In this document: one piece after another, positions 36,612 to 46,399 of the stretch
Numbering within the stretch: position 1 is the stretch's first letter
Layout of the letters: each line of letters begins with the position of its first letter
Assembly (NCBI RefSeq): GCF_010587385.1
Contig: NZ_CP047475.1
Location: 2,604,001 to 2,668,000 of the forward strand
Reading direction: 5' to 3'
Source of the DNA: Vibrio astriarenae
GTDB lineage: Bacteria; Pseudomonadota; Gammaproteobacteria; Enterobacterales; Vibrionaceae
DNA length: 64,000 bases
Notes under the pieces: generated by a model
Told to the model about the DNA's origin: nothing
What the model saw: the letters and a program-made list of their open reading frames with translations, nothing else
Database searches by the model: none
Translations under genes and position numbers: made by a program

Positions 36612-38399
36612 TTACGACAAGCTAAGTAAAGGTGCGCCAACAGTAACTGAATCGCCCTCTTTGACGTGCAGATCCTGCACCACACCACCGCGCGCTGCGC
36701 GAACCTCGGTTTCCATCTTCATCGCTTCAAGGATCAAAAGTACATCACCTTCAGCAACCTGAGCGCCAGCTTGGACATTCACTTTGAAAATATTACCCGC
36801 CAATGGCGCTGGAACTGCTTCCGCATTTGCTGCCGCAGGTTGAGCTGCAGGCGCCGCTACTGGCGTTTGTGCAGATGCTGGAGCAACCGAAGTGAGTTGC
36901 CCTTGAGGGCCGACTTCAACATCATAAACTTGACCATCCACTTTAACGCTGTAGCTCTCAATACTACCTTGTGCTGGTGCTTGAGGTGCAGCCGTCGGTA
37001 ATGCATCTTCTTCAGTCGGTACTGGTTCAAACGCATCTGGGTTACGACGGTTCTTAAGGAACTTCAAGCCTACTTGTGGGAATAGGGCATAAGTCAACAC
37101 ATCATCAACAGTATCTTCTGCAAGTGAAATACCGTCTTGTTTTGCTTTCTCAAGCAAATCAGTCGTGAGTACGTCAAGCTCATCTTCGATAAGATCGGCA
37201 GGACGACAGGTGATCGCTTCTGCGCCATCAAGCACTTTCGCTTGCAGTTTCGCATTCACTTCTGCCGGAGCTGCACCGTATTCACCTTTCAAGACACCGG
37301 CAGTCTCTTTGGTGATGCTCTTATAACGCTCGCCAGTCAGCACGTTAATGACCGCCTGAGTACCAACGATTTGCGAGGTTGGTGTCACCAGTGGAATATA
37401 ACCCAAGTCTTTACGGACACGAGGGATCTCTTCAAGTACCTCATCGATACGATCAGCCGCGCCTTGCTCTTTAAGCTGACCTTCCATGTTCGTTAGCATA
37501 CCGCCCGGCACTTGAGCAATAAGAATACGAGAATCAACGCCCTTAAGTTGTCCCTCAAACTTCGCATACTTTTTGCGAACTTTACGGAAGTAGCTAGCGA
37601 TAGGCTCAATCTGGTCAAGTTTTAGGTTAGTGTCACGCTCGGTGCCTTGCAGCATTGCTACAACCGTTTCCGTTGGTGTATGACCATAAGTGCAGCTCAT
37701 AGAAGAGATGGCAGTATCGAGAATATCAATACCGGCTTCAACCGCTTTAACAGCAGTGGCGGTTGAAAGGCCTGTTGTAGCGTGGCTGTGAAGCGCTAAA
37801 GGTACATCACAAGAGGCTTTGATACGTGTGATTAACTCTTCGGCTTCATAGGGCTTGAGCAGACCAGACATATCTTTAATACATAAAGAGTGGCAACCAA
37901 GGTCTTCCAAACGCTTAGCAAGATCGACCCAAGTATCCGCATTGTGTACAGGGCTTGTCGTGTAAGACAGGGTGCCTTGTGCATGAGCACCAACATCAAC
38001 GGCTGCTTTTACTGCTGTTTGGAAGTTGCGTACGTCATTCATTGCATCAAAAATACGGAACACATCCATACCATTGGCATGCGCTCGTTCAACAAACTTC
38101 TCAACAACATCATCAGCATAATGACGGTAGCCAAGTAGGTTTTGGCCTCGAAGAAGCATCTGCATCGGTGTGTTTGGCATCGCCTGTTTCAGTGCTCTCA
38201 AGCGCTCCCATGGATCTTCCCCGAGGAAACGAATGCACGAATCAAACGTTGCTCCACCCCAGGTCTCAAGAGACCAGTAACCGACCTTATCAAGCTCTGC
38301 TGCGATTGGCAGCATATCTTCTAAGCGCATACGTGTCGCAAATAGCGATTGGTGGGCATCACGCAGCACCACGTCAGTAATCGAAAGTGGCTTCGACAT
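36612..38399 (-). CDS. oadA: Oxaloacetate decarboxylase, alpha subunit
   Basis: Biotin-dependent carboxyltransferase subunit that turns oxaloacetate into pyruvate plus carboxybiotin. An N-terminal TIM-barrel domain ([18 protein letters not shown], metal site [12 protein letters not shown]) is followed by the conserved carboxylase domain, an Ala/Pro linker, and a biotinyl domain with the biotinylation site EAMKM (Lys561). The ATG at 38399 sits 9 nt after AAGGAG; the ATG at 38405 is only 3 nt from it, so I chose the inner one (595 residues). Middle gene of oadGAB. Confidence 0.95.
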   Translation of the reverse strand: MSKPLSITDVVLRDAHQSLFATRMRLEDMLPIAAELDKVGYWSLETWGGATFDSCIRFLGEDPWERLRALKQAMPNTPMQMLLRGQNLLGYRHYADDVVEKFVERAHANGMDVFRIFDAMNDVRNFQTAVKAAVDVGAHAQGTLSYTTSPVHNADTWVDLAKRLEDLGCHSLCIKDMSGLLKPYEAEELITRIKASCDVPLALHSHATTGLSTATAVKAVEAGIDILDTAISSMSCTYGHTPTETVVAMLQGTERDTNLKLDQIEPIASYFRKVRKKYAKFEGQLKGVDSRILIAQVPGGMLTNMEGQLKEQGAADRIDEVLEEIPRVRKDLGYIPLVTPTSQIVGTQAVINVLTGERYKSITKETAGVLKGEYGAAPAEVNAKLQAKVLDGAEAITCRPADLIEDELDVLTTDLLEKAKQDGISLAEDTVDDVLTYALFPQVGLKFLKNRRNPDAFEPVPTEEDALPTAAPQAPAQGSIESYSVKVDGQVYDVEVGPQGQLTSVAPASAQTPVAAPAAQPAAANAEAVPAPLAGNIFKVNVQAGAQVAEGDVLLILEAMKMETEVRAARGGVVQDLHVKEGDSVTVGAPLLSLS

Positions 38400-38433
38400 G
38401 CTCATTAACTCCTTTTAAATATAAACTTGAAAT

Positions 38434-38688
38434 CTATTTCGCTGTTGCCGTGCGGTATTGATGAACCGCGGCAGAAATCGCAGCCACCACATTCGGGCTC
38501 ACTGCTGGCATAGTATTCGTTTGGGCGTTCGTAGTGGGAATGGTCGCTTGCGGTGGTACCTCTTGCGGTACTAGCTTCGACATCAACTTCACTAGGTATA
38601 CGAGAATGGTTAAAAATACAAAAACGACGGCCATCCCTGTAAGCATCAGAGTAGCGGCATCGATCAATTGGCTTCCAATAGTAGTCAT
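38434..38688 (-). CDS. oadG: Oxaloacetate decarboxylase, gamma subunit
   Basis: Small membrane-anchor subunit of 84 residues that holds the alpha and beta subunits together. One N-terminal membrane helix (DAATLMLTGMAVVFVFLTIL) is followed by a Pro/Thr-rich tail (VPQEVPPQATIPTTN). First gene of oadGAB on the minus strand, behind a strong predicted promoter. Confidence 0.92.
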   Translation of the reverse strand: MTTIGSQLIDAATLMLTGMAVVFVFLTILVYLVKLMSKLVPQEVPPQATIPTTNAQTNTMPAVSPNVVAAISAAVHQYRTATAK

Positions 38689-38759
38689 GTTGCTTCCTTT
38701 CTTGTCATCCTGACAGCTGCACTCTTACCGAGCATCCTGCCCCATAAGAGTAACCTAGC

Positions 38760-38787
38760 ATTATCTCGATTGGTGCTTTTTTGTCAA
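38760..38787 (-). promoter_or_regulatory. Predicted sigma-70 promoter of oadGAB
   Basis: On the minus strand a perfect -35 TTGACA (38782-38787) is followed after 16 nt by GATAAT (38760-38765). The oadG start codon lies about 70 nt downstream. Confidence 0.65.
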
Positions 38788-38950
38788 ATTCGTTTAACTC
38801 TCGTTGCAAAAGTTACATTCAAAACTCAAACACTTCACATACTTGGTGTTTAATATCGCTACCCTGCAATCACCATCGATTGTTTAACTAATAAACAGGC
38901 TAAAGGAAAGCACAAACGAAAACTGCGAGTGGGATTCTAAAAATGGACAC

Positions 38951-38971
38951 GTGACTTGCGAGTGAAGTCAC
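38951..38971. repeat. Inverted repeat in the oadG-tRNA gap
   Basis: GTGACTT (38951-38957) and AAGTCAC (38965-38971) form a perfect 7-bp palindrome with a 7-nt centre, about 165 bp upstream of the oad -35. It could be a regulator site or a hairpin. Confidence 0.5.
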
Positions 38972-39093
38972 AAAAACTGACAGCATGGGTGGCACAGTAT
39001 TCAGCTAGTGGCTACCGAAATACTACAAACTCTGTCGGGCACAATCAGGGTATCTTATGTGTATAGACGCATTAATGGGTAGATTGCAGGCAT

Positions 39094-39120
39094 AAAAAAA
39101 CCTCGCATATAGCGAGGTTT
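39094..39120 (-). terminator. Terminator of the tRNA array
   Basis: Stem AAACCTCGC / GCGAGGTTT with a 5-nt loop, followed on the minus strand by a run of seven T. It lies 7 nt past the last tRNA-Arg gene in the direction of transcription. Confidence 0.93.
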
Positions 39121-39127
39121 TGAAAAG

Positions 39128-39204
39128 TGGCGCGTCCTGGAGGATTCGAACCTCCGACCGCCTGGTTCGTAGCCAGGTACTCTATCCAGCTGAGCTAAGG
39201 ACGC
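39128..39204 (-). tRNA. tRNA-Arg (ACG), copy 7 in transcription order
   Basis: 77 nt with encoded CCA. Cloverleaf: acceptor GCGTCCT / AGGACGC, D-stem, anticodon loop CTACGAA (anticodon ACG, read as ICG), and T-loop GTTCGAATC. Discriminator base G. Last tRNA before the terminator. All seven Arg copies look identical in the mature region. Confidence 0.97.
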
Positions 39205-39258
39205 GCAAGGTTTTAGTCTCGAACATAATGTTCAATCCAAGGTCTATGACCTAAAGAG

Positions 39259-39335
39259 TGGCGCGTCCTGGAGGATTCGAACCTCCGACCGCCTGGTTCG
39301 TAGCCAGGTACTCTATCCAGCTGAGCTAAGGACGC
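39259..39335 (-). tRNA. tRNA-Arg (ACG), copy 6
   Basis: Identical 77-nt gene with anticodon ACG and encoded CCA. The spacer to copy 7 (54 nt) contains two small hairpins (GAACAT / ATGTTC and GGTC / GACC). Confidence 0.97.
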
Positions 39336-39388
39336 GCAAGGTTTAGTATCGAACATAGTGTTCAATCCAAGGTCTATGACCTAAAGAG

Positions 39389-39465
39389 TGGCGCGTCCTG
39401 GAGGATTCGAACCTCCGACCGCCTGGTTCGTAGCCAGGTACTCTATCCAGCTGAGCTAAGGACGC
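39389..39465 (-). tRNA. tRNA-Arg (ACG), copy 5
   Basis: Identical 77-nt gene with anticodon ACG and encoded CCA. Repeat period to copy 6 is 130 bp. Confidence 0.97.
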
Positions 39466-39518
39466 GCAAGGTTTAGTATCGAACATAGTGTTCAATCCAA
39501 GGTCTGTGACCTAAAGAG

Positions 39519-39595
39519 TGGCGCGTCCTGGAGGATTCGAACCTCCGACCGCCTGGTTCGTAGCCAGGTACTCTATCCAGCTGAGCTAAGGACGC
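39519..39595 (-). tRNA. tRNA-Arg (ACG), copy 4
   Basis: Identical 77-nt gene with anticodon ACG and encoded CCA. Repeat period to copy 5 is 130 bp. Confidence 0.97.
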
Positions 39596-39650
39596 GCAAG
39601 TTTTTAGCATTGAACATTGTAGTTCAATTCAAGGTCTATGACCTAAAAAG

Positions 39651-39727
39651 TGGCGCGTCCTGGAGGATTCGAACCTCCGACCGCCTGGTTCGTAGCCAGG
39701 TACTCTATCCAGCTGAGCTAAGGACGC
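39651..39727 (-). tRNA. tRNA-Arg (ACG), copy 3
   Basis: Identical 77-nt gene with anticodon ACG and encoded CCA. The spacer to copy 4 has diverged slightly (55 nt) but keeps both hairpin positions. Confidence 0.97.
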
Positions 39728-39781
39728 GCTATGTTTAGAATCGAACATTAGTATTCAATTCAAGGTCTAAGACCTAAAGAG

Positions 39782-39858
39782 TGGCGCGTCCTGGAGGATT
39801 CGAACCTCCGACCGCCTGGTTCGTAGCCAGGTACTCTATCCAGCTGAGCTAAGGACGC
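39782..39858 (-). tRNA. tRNA-Arg (ACG), copy 2
   Basis: Identical 77-nt gene with anticodon ACG and encoded CCA. The spacer to copy 3 has the variants GAACATTAGTATTC and GGTCTAAGACC. Confidence 0.97.
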
Positions 39859-39935
39859 GCAGTGTGAACTATGTCACATAAACTTTCTTTTGAAACAAAA
39901 AAATTGACTCAAGGTCAATATCCATTTGCAATAAA

Positions 39936-40028
39936 TGGCGGTGAGGGAGGGATTCGAACCCTCGATACGGCTACAAACCGTATACTCCCTTAGCAGGGGA
40001 GCGCCTTCAGCCTCTCGGCCACCTCACC
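39936..40028 (-). tRNA. tRNA-Ser (GCU), copy 2
   Basis: 93 nt with encoded CCA; acceptor GGTGAGG / CCTCACC, anticodon loop CTGCTAA (GCT), and the long variable arm typical of tRNA-Ser. It lies between Arg copies 1 and 2. Confidence 0.97.
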
Positions 40029-40066
40029 GTCAATTCTCTACAAGTCATAGACTCATAAAGAGAATA

Positions 40067-40143
40067 TGGCGCGTCCTGGAGGATTCGAACCTCCGACCGC
40101 CTGGTTCGTAGCCAGGTACTCTATCCAGCTGAGCTAAGGACGC
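40067..40143 (-). tRNA. tRNA-Arg (ACG), copy 1
   Basis: Identical 77-nt gene with anticodon ACG and encoded CCA. It is set between the two tRNA-Ser copies, which suggests a Ser-Arg unit was itself duplicated. Confidence 0.97.
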
Positions 40144-40184
40144 GCTGTTTGTTTCAATTTGCTAAAAAGAAAGCAATGCAAGAA

Positions 40185-40277
40185 TGGCGGTGAGGGAGGG
40201 ATTCGAACCCTCGATACGGCTACAAACCGTATACTCCCTTAGCAGGGGAGCGCCTTCAGCCTCTCGGCCACCTCACC
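40185..40277 (-). tRNA. tRNA-Ser (GCU), copy 1
   Basis: 93 nt, identical by eye to the copy at 39936, with anticodon GCT and encoded CCA. First tRNA of the array, immediately behind the promoter at 40293-40320. The order csrA - tRNA-Ser - tRNA-Arg matches the E. coli serV-argVYZQ locus. Confidence 0.97.
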
Positions 40278-40292
40278 GTCTTGCGGAGGCAC

Positions 40293-40320
40293 ATATTACG
40301 ATTTACCAAAAATAAGTCAA
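40293..40320 (-). promoter_or_regulatory. Predicted promoter of the tRNA array
   Basis: On the minus strand TTGACT (40315-40320) and TAATAT (40293-40298) are separated by 16 nt and followed by the GC-rich GTGCCTCCGC. Strong promoters with GC-rich discriminators on stable RNA genes are typical targets of ppGpp/DksA control. Confidence 0.7.
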
Positions 40321-40413
40321 ACATTTTCTTGGCAAAAATTGGAAAAAATCGAACAACCGTTGGCTATTTAACCAAAGCATTCAAAATTTATACTTTTATG
40401 TGCCACAAGTAAC

Positions 40414-40439
40414 AAAAAAGCCAGCATATCGCTGACTTT
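40414..40439 (-). terminator. Terminator of csrA
   Basis: Stem AAAGTCAGC / GCTGGCTTT (one G-T wobble) on the minus strand, followed by TTTTTTG. It lies 12 nt past the csrA stop and isolates csrA from the tRNA array. Confidence 0.88.
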
Positions 40440-40450
40440 TCTTGTGCTAA

Positions 40451-40648
40451 TTAGTAGCTGCTTGGTGCAACGTTGCCATTGCCTTTTTCAGCTTGAATTC
40501 GCATGTAGATCTCTTCACGGTGAACAGATACTTCTTTAGGAGCGTTAACACCAATACGTACTTGGTTACCCTTAACACCCAAAACAGTCACAGTCACTTC
40601 ATCACCGATCATTAGTGTTTCGCCAACACGGCGAGTCAAAATTAGCAT
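40451..40648 (-). CDS. csrA: Carbon storage regulator CsrA
   Basis: Dimeric RNA-binding protein that blocks translation of mRNAs with GGA motifs near the ribosome binding site; controls carbon flow, motility and, in vibrios, feeds into quorum sensing. It begins [20 protein letters not shown], and the RNA-binding Arg44 region [12 protein letters not shown] is intact. It has 65 residues. It lies between the aspartate kinase gene and the tRNA array. Confidence 0.97.
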   Translation of the reverse strand: MLILTRRVGETLMIGDEVTVTVLGVKGNQVRIGVNAPKEVSVHREEIYMRIQAEKGNGNVAPSSY

Positions 40649-40724
40649 TCTATGCTCCTTGAGTCATCTCTTTAGCTATAAGGCCTAATTATCTAACAAA
40701 AATTGACGACGGGTAAACCGCCTA

Positions 40725-41903
40725 TTACCCCAGAAACGCCTTCTTCGGATGAAAATCCATGGCTTCCGCCGTTGTAATGTAAGCATCATGCAGTATGTTT
40801 GCAGCTTTGTCGATACAATCTGGTAACATAACCAAACTCATTGACTGTTTAGCCATAGAAACATGAACTACATCAATATCCTGTAGAGCCAATAACTGCG
40901 CGGTATGATCGCTAAGTCGTTCAGCCGCAGTACCAACGATCGTAAGTAGACTCACACATTGATAGCTCAACAACTTATCTTCACAAACTTGTTGCAACTT
41001 AGCTAAACAGTCCTCTTTGATAAGCAAAGAGGCGCCATTGACGACATCCCATACTGAGACACCTAACATCATGCAGTGCTTACGAATCGTTTCCACTGAC
41101 TCCGGGTTCACCGAAACCAAGGTAAGCCCTCGCTGAATCGCGACACCACAAACAGCCTGTTGACACTCTTCTCCCTTGATCAGGCTGCCCTGATTAAGAT
41201 CGAAGGTCGACAGTACTCGGAGCGGTACTTGTTTTTCCCACGCCGTTTGCACTGAAGGTAAATGTAGCACCTTTGCTCCTTTACGTGCCATTTCTTCCAT
41301 TGAAGGGAAATCAACAACATCGAGACGTTGTGCTGACTTCACTACTCTTGGGTCACAGCTATACACGCCATCAACATCAGTAAAGATCTGGCATTCATCG
41401 GCCTTGAGGGCTCCCGCTAGAGCAACTGCACTAGTGTCTGACCCCCCTCGACCGAGTGTTGTTATATCCCCATTCTCATTGATCCCTTGAAAACCAGCGA
41501 CAATGACAATGTGCTCATCATCAAGAAGCTGTTCAATCTTTGTGGTATCAATATGCTTTATCGTGGCATCGTTATGTTGACCGTCAGTAATGATGTTTGC
41601 TTGGCCGCCAGTCAAAGAGCGTGCGGTATGCCCAAGTTTACTTAACGTCATTGCCAATAGTGCCATAGACACCTGCTCTCCAGCGGAGAGCAACACATCG
41701 AGTTCTCTAGCGTTTGGCACACAATCCACTTGTTGAGCTAGACCCATTAAGCGATTTGTTTCACCAGACATTGCGGAAACCACAACGACAACTCGACTCC
41801 CACCATTTTTAGCTCTAATGATGTGTTCAGCCACTTTATGAATAGTCTCGATTGAGCCCATTGAAGTGCCGCCAAACTTTTGCACGATTAGGGATTTTTT
41901 CAC
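40725..41903 (-). CDS. Aspartate kinase
   Basis: First step of the aspartate family pathway (Lys, Thr, Met, diaminopimelate). The N-terminal amino-acid kinase domain has the signature VQKFGGTSMGS and the segments VVVSAMSGETNRL, GRGGSDTSAVALA and FTDVDGVYSCDPRVV. Two ACT-type regulatory segments follow at the C-terminus. It has 392 residues and no homoserine dehydrogenase fusion. It lies downstream of alaS on the same strand. The subtype (lysC or other, and which amino acid inhibits it) cannot be told from sequence. Confidence 0.92.
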   Translation of the reverse strand: MKKSLIVQKFGGTSMGSIETIHKVAEHIIRAKNGGSRVVVVVSAMSGETNRLMGLAQQVDCVPNARELDVLLSAGEQVSMALLAMTLSKLGHTARSLTGGQANIITDGQHNDATIKHIDTTKIEQLLDDEHIVIVAGFQGINENGDITTLGRGGSDTSAVALAGALKADECQIFTDVDGVYSCDPRVVKSAQRLDVVDFPSMEEMARKGAKVLHLPSVQTAWEKQVPLRVLSTFDLNQGSLIKGEECQQAVCGVAIQRGLTLVSVNPESVETIRKHCMMLGVSVWDVVNGASLLIKEDCLAKLQQVCEDKLLSYQCVSLLTIVGTAAERLSDHTAQLLALQDIDVVHVSMAKQSMSLVMLPDCIDKAANILHDAYITTAEAMDFHPKKAFLG

Positions 41904-41993
41904 CAGTCTTCACCTTCCCGAGACAGTGTGTCTCATTCGTACCAAATCAAGAATAGCCTAAAAATTAGCCATTAATGACTTGATAAAGTTAAA

Positions 41994-42049
41994 TAAAAAA
42001 ACCAAGTGGTTTATCGGCGCGGATTATACGCCAAGAAAACCACTTGGTT
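41994..42049 (-). terminator. Terminator of alaS
   Basis: The inverted repeat ACCAAGTGGTTT / AAACCACTTGGT flanks a 24-nt loop and is followed on the minus strand by TTTTTTATTT. It separates alaS from the aspartate kinase gene. Confidence 0.85.
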
Positions 42050-42084
42050 ACAGTCATTAAATCAAATTTTATTGAAGTAGTACG

Positions 42085-44667
42085 TTATAGACGTTCTTCT
42101 AACCAACCACGCACCGATTGAAGTGCTTCTGGTAGTGCTGATACGTCTGTACCACCCGCTTGAGCCATATCTGGACGACCGCCGCCTTTACCACCAACTT
42201 GTTGTGCCACCATGTTAACCAGCTCGCCAGCCTTTACTTGGCCAGTCAGATCCTTAGTCACACCTGCGATCAGACCCACTTTGTCGTTCGCAACGTTCGC
42301 AATCAAAATAACGCCGCTACCGACGCGGTTCTTGGCATCATCAACCATAGTACGTAGGTTCTTGTTATCCGCGCCCTCAAGCGCCGCTACAAGGACTTTG
42401 GTTCCATTGATCTCTTCTACTTTACCCATGATGTTCGCGCTTTCAGCCGCAGCCATCTTGTCTTTCAGTAGTTGAATCTCTTTCTCAAGTGATTTTGCTT
42501 TCTTAGCAGAGTCAGCAAGCTTCTGCTCCATCTTCTCTTGCGCAGCTTCAACTGCATCAAGCGCTGCATCAGCAGTTACCGCTTCGATACGACGAATACC
42601 GGCTGCAATACCACCCTCAGATGTGATCTTAAATAAACCAATGTCACCTGTGTTGTGCGCGTGGATACCACCACATAGCTCAGTCGAGAAATCACCCATC
42701 GAGAGAACACGAACTTCGTCATCGTACTTCTCACCGAACAGTGCCATTGCACCTTTCTGCTTCGCAGACTCGATGTCCATAACGTTCGTTTCGATATTAT
42801 GGTTACGGCGAACTTGTGCGTTAACCAGGCGCTCAACTTCTTTCAGCTCTGCAGGTGTTACCGCTTCTAGGTGAGAGAAGTCAAAACGTAGGTTTTCAGG
42901 CTTAACAAGAGAGCCTTTCTGCGTCACGTGCTCACCCAATACTTGACGCAGTGCCGCGTGCAGTAGGTGCGTTGCTGAGTGGTTTAGAGAGATCGCTGCG
43001 CGACGCTCTGCATCCACAACTGCTTCTACTTCGTCACCCTTAGCCAGAACGCCCTCAGCGAGAACGCCGTGGTGTGCAATTGCATTACCTAGCTTTTGAG
43101 TATCTTCTACTTTGAACACACCAGATTCCGTTTTTAGCACACCAGCATCACCACACTGACCGCCTGATTCTGCGTAGAATGGCGTTTCACCGAGGATGAT
43201 GATCGCTTTGTCGCCAGCAGACAGAGAATCAGCCGTGTCACCGTCAACGAAGATTTCTGCAACGCTGCTCTTGCCTTCAGTACCTGTGTAGCCACAGAAC
43301 TCAGAATCAACACCAGACTTAATGGTGGCGTTGTAGTCAGTACCAAATTGGCCCGCTTCACGAGCGCGTTGACGCTGCTCTTCCATTGCTTTCTCAAAGC
43401 CTGCTTCATCGATGGTGAAGTCACGCTCACGTGCAACATCGTTAGTTAAGTCAGCAGGGAAACCGTACGTATCATAAAGCTTGAAGACTGTTTCACCGTC
43501 AAGCTCTTTGCCCTCAAGTGCATCTAGTGCTTCGTTAAGAATAACCATACCGCGCTCGAGTGTGCGGCCAAAGTTTTCTTCTTCAATACGCAGTACTTTT
43601 TCAACCACTGCTTGCTGCTTCTTGAGCTCGTCTGCCGCAGAGCCCATTACTTCAGCAAGAACACCAACGAGCTTATGGAAGAATACGCCCTTCGCACCAA
43701 GCTTGTTACCGTGACGAACGGCACGACGAATAATACGACGTAGAACGTAACCACGACCTTCGTTTGACGGCATAACACCATCAGCGATCAGGAATGAACA
43801 TGAACGGATGTGGTCAGCAATCACGCGTAGAGACTGGTTAGATAGATCGTCGTGACCTACAACCTCAGCCGTTGCTTTGATTAGCTTTTGGAATACATCG
43901 ATTTCGTAGTTTGAGTGAACACCCTGCATGATTGCAGAGATACGTTCGATACCCATACCTGTATCAACAGCAGGCTTAGGTAGAGGCTCCATCGTGCCAT
44001 CAGCATGACGGTTGAACTGCATGAATACGTTGTTCCAGATCTCGATGAAGCGGTCACCGTCTTCTTCAGGAGTGCCAGGACGGCCGCCCCAGATATGCTC
44101 ACCGTGATCATAGAAGATTTCAGTACATGGACCACAAGGACCTGTGTCACCCATCGTCCAGAAGTTATCAGACTCGAACTTCTTGCCGCCTTCTTTATCG
44201 CCAATGCGAACGATCTTGTCAGCTGGTACGCCGACTTTCTTGTTCCAGATGTCGAATGCTTCGTCATCGGTTTCGTAAACGGTTACTAGTAGCTTTTCTT
44301 CTGGCAGACCCAGCGTCTTAGTCAGGAATTCCCAAGCAAACGCAATTGCGTCTTCTTTGAAGTAATCACCGAAGCTGAAGTTACCTAGCATTTCGAAGAA
44401 CGTGTGGTGACGAGCTGTGAAACCAACGTTTTCAAGGTCGTTGTGTTTACCACCCGCACGTACACAACGCTGAGCCGTAGTTGCTCGAGTGTAGGCACGC
44501 TTCTCGGCGCCTAAGAAGCAATCTTTAAATTGGTTCATACCTGCATTAGTAAATAGCAGGGTTGGATCGTTGTGTGGAACCAACGATGAACTGTCTACGA
44601 TTTGGTGTCCTTTGCTTTCAAAGAACTTAAGGAACGCGTTACGAACCTCGTCTGTGCTCATGTACAT
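42085..44667 (-). CDS. alaS: Alanine--tRNA ligase
   Basis: Class II synthetase with a separate editing domain. N-terminal catalytic blocks include [20 protein letters not shown] and [20 protein letters not shown]. The editing-site zinc motifs are [12 protein letters not shown] and [11 protein letters not shown], and the C-Ala Gly-rich motif is [15 protein letters not shown]. It has 860 residues. The first ATG at 44667 is preferred: AGGA lies 8 nt upstream. It follows recX on the same strand. Confidence 0.97.
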   Translation of the reverse strand: MYMSTDEVRNAFLKFFESKGHQIVDSSSLVPHNDPTLLFTNAGMNQFKDCFLGAEKRAYTRATTAQRCVRAGGKHNDLENVGFTARHHTFFEMLGNFSFGDYFKEDAIAFAWEFLTKTLGLPEEKLLVTVYETDDEAFDIWNKKVGVPADKIVRIGDKEGGKKFESDNFWTMGDTGPCGPCTEIFYDHGEHIWGGRPGTPEEDGDRFIEIWNNVFMQFNRHADGTMEPLPKPAVDTGMGIERISAIMQGVHSNYEIDVFQKLIKATAEVVGHDDLSNQSLRVIADHIRSCSFLIADGVMPSNEGRGYVLRRIIRRAVRHGNKLGAKGVFFHKLVGVLAEVMGSAADELKKQQAVVEKVLRIEEENFGRTLERGMVILNEALDALEGKELDGETVFKLYDTYGFPADLTNDVARERDFTIDEAGFEKAMEEQRQRAREAGQFGTDYNATIKSGVDSEFCGYTGTEGKSSVAEIFVDGDTADSLSAGDKAIIILGETPFYAESGGQCGDAGVLKTESGVFKVEDTQKLGNAIAHHGVLAEGVLAKGDEVEAVVDAERRAAISLNHSATHLLHAALRQVLGEHVTQKGSLVKPENLRFDFSHLEAVTPAELKEVERLVNAQVRRNHNIETNVMDIESAKQKGAMALFGEKYDDEVRVLSMGDFSTELCGGIHAHNTGDIGLFKITSEGGIAAGIRRIEAVTADAALDAVEAAQEKMEQKLADSAKKAKSLEKEIQLLKDKMAAAESANIMGKVEEINGTKVLVAALEGADNKNLRTMVDDAKNRVGSGVILIANVANDKVGLIAGVTKDLTGQVKAGELVNMVAQQVGGKGGGRPDMAQAGGTDVSALPEALQSVRGWLEERL

Positions 44668-44742
44668 GCAGCTCTTCCTGAAAATAGTCGAGATAAAATT
44701 TTGGCTATTGTATACCCAAGCGGGGTTTTGATGCTAGGGGGA

Positions 44743-45201
44743 TCACAGTTCTTCCAGTGCATACTGAATCTGCTCAAAGTCAAAGCCGCGATATTGAAGA
44801 AAACGCACCTGTTTAGCGTACTCTTTTTGGTCTTGAGCTTTTTTGCCTTTGAACTTCTTCTCTGCGGTGCTTTTTGCTAGCTCAAACCAATCCGTGCCCT
44901 CTTCTTCCAGTGCGATTTCAATCGTATGCTCAGCCACTCTTTTCTGCTTGAGCTCTTGGTAGATACGTCGCGCACCATGGCCTTTATAAACGTGTTGTCG
45001 AACTTGGCTTTTGGCATAGCGCAGGTCATCTAAATAACGATGTTCGATACAAAACGCTATCGATTGAGCGATTTCATCCTCTGAGTAACCTTTCAGTTTC
45101 AGCTTTTGGGCTAGCTCGAACTCACCGTGGTCACGTCTGCTTAAGAGATGAATGGCGGAATCTTTGGCTGAAAAAGCAGGAGGGTTTGAACGTTGATACA
45201 T
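44743..45201 (-). CDS. recX: RecA regulatory protein RecX
   Basis: Modulates RecA filament growth. Family helices visible: [20 protein letters not shown] and [25 protein letters not shown], then [16 protein letters not shown]. The frame is open up to 45303 inside the recA 3' end; the ATG at 45201 (MYQRSNPP) gives 152 residues, as expected for the family. It is separated from recA by a hairpin, so only part of recA transcripts should continue into recX. Confidence 0.93.
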   Translation of the reverse strand: MYQRSNPPAFSAKDSAIHLLSRRDHGEFELAQKLKLKGYSEDEIAQSIAFCIEHRYLDDLRYAKSQVRQHVYKGHGARRIYQELKQKRVAEHTIEIALEEEGTDWFELAKSTAEKKFKGKKAQDQKEYAKQVRFLQYRGFDFEQIQYALEEL

Positions 45202-45230
45202 ATTAACTATTGATGTATTGCTTAGATAAA

Positions 45231-45254
45231 CAAAAGCCCCGCATAAGCGAGGCT
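45231..45254 (-). terminator. Attenuating hairpin between recA and recX
   Basis: Stem AGCCTCGC / GCGGGGCT (one G-T wobble) with a 4-nt loop on the minus strand, followed by only TTTTG. The short U-tract fits the leaky recA-recX terminator known in E. coli. Confidence 0.7.
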
Positions 45255-45274
45255 CTGTGAAATAGAATGAGCGA

Positions 45275-46315
45275 TTATAGCTCTTCTTCTTGAGGCATTT
45301 CACCCGTTTCAGGTGCTTCTGGTTGTGCTGGTGTTAGCAGCATTTCGCGCAATTTAGCATCAATCGTTTGAGCCGCTTCTGGGTTCTCACGTAGGAACTT
45401 ACCTGCGTTGGCTTTACCTTGACCAATTTTGTCACCGTTGTAGCTGTACCATGCACCCGCCTTTTCAATCAGCTTGTGCTTAACGCCTAGGTCAATAAGC
45501 TCACCTTCGCGGTTAAAGCCTTGGCCGTAAAGAATTTGCGTTTCAGCTTGTTTGAACGGCGCCGCAATCTTGTTCTTAACCACTTTGATGCGAGTTTCGT
45601 TACCCACAACTTCGTCACCGTCTTTGATAGAGCCCGTACGACGGATATCAAGGCGAACAGAAGCGTAGAATTTCAGTGCATTACCGCCAGTGGTTGTTTC
45701 TGGGTTACCAAACATCACACCAATCTTCATACGGATTTGGTTGATGAAGATACACATACAGTTAGACTGCTTTAGGTTACCTGTTAGCTTACGCATCGCT
45801 TGAGAAAGCATACGTGCTTGCAGACCCATGTGGCTGTCGCCCATCTCACCTTCGATTTCAGCTTTTGGAGTTAGTGCTGCAACAGAGTCGACAACAAGAA
45901 CATCGATTGCACCAGAGCGTGCCAACGCATCACAGATTTCTAACGCTTGCTCGCCCGTGTCTGGTTGAGAAACCAACAGCGCATCAATATCAACGCCTAG
46001 CTTTTGTGCATAAATAGGGTCAAGAGCGTGCTCTGCATCAACGAACGCACACGTTTTACCCACTTTCTGCGCGGCAGCGATAAGCTCTAGAGTCAGTGTT
46101 GTTTTACCTGATGATTCTGGACCGTAGATCTCAACGATACGGCCCATTGGAAGGCCACCAGCACCAAGTGCGATGTCCAAAGACAGTGAGCCAGTAGAAA
46201 TCGTTTCAACGTCCATTGCGCGGTTGTCACCAAGGCGCATAATAGAGCCTTTACCGAATTGCTTTTCAATCTGACCTAGCGCAGCGGCGAGCGCTTTCTG
46301 TTTGTTCTCGTCCAT
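45275..46315 (-). CDS. recA: Recombinase RecA
   Basis: ATP-dependent DNA strand exchange protein and SOS co-protease. Walker [10 protein letters not shown] is at about residues 67-75, the L1/L2 DNA loops include [17 protein letters not shown] and [16 protein letters not shown], and the C-terminus is acidic (GEMPQEEEL). I chose the ATG at 46315 ([15 protein letters not shown], 346 residues), with GGAG 9 nt upstream, over the frame start at 46339. An SOS box overlaps its promoter. Confidence 0.98.
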   Translation of the reverse strand: MDENKQKALAAALGQIEKQFGKGSIMRLGDNRAMDVETISTGSLSLDIALGAGGLPMGRIVEIYGPESSGKTTLTLELIAAAQKVGKTCAFVDAEHALDPIYAQKLGVDIDALLVSQPDTGEQALEICDALARSGAIDVLVVDSVAALTPKAEIEGEMGDSHMGLQARMLSQAMRKLTGNLKQSNCMCIFINQIRMKIGVMFGNPETTTGGNALKFYASVRLDIRRTGSIKDGDEVVGNETRIKVVKNKIAAPFKQAETQILYGQGFNREGELIDLGVKHKLIEKAGAWYSYNGDKIGQGKANAGKFLRENPEAAQTIDAKLREMLLTPAQPEAPETGEMPQEEEL

Positions 46316-46399
46316 CTCTTTCTCCAAAAACTCATCCACGATGATGAGTACGATATTAGTTCGACAAAGTTGTTTTTAACTTCGTTTTATTTGCTGGTT

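Larger units (their letters stand above)
38689..39093. other. 405-bp gap between oadG and the tRNA array
   Basis: It holds the oad promoter (38760-38787) and a perfect 7-bp inverted repeat GTGACTT / AAGTCAC at 38951-38971. No credible ORF is present. The octamer TGCGAGTG occurs twice (near 38926 and 38957). The rest shows nothing I can assign; an sRNA is possible but not supported. Confidence 0.5.
39128..39858. repeat. Tandem ~130-bp units of tRNA-Arg plus spacer (6 units)
   Basis: Six copies of a tRNA-Arg gene plus a conserved 53-55 nt spacer repeat with periods of 130-132 bp. The spacers are well conserved, not just the tRNAs, which points to recent expansion by unequal recombination or to a functional processing signal. 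Confidence 0.92.

Noticed and set aside
39128..40277. Regularly spaced repeats resembling a CRISPR array
   Set aside because: The repeats are complete tRNA genes with cloverleaf and encoded CCA, and the spacers are conserved rather than unique.
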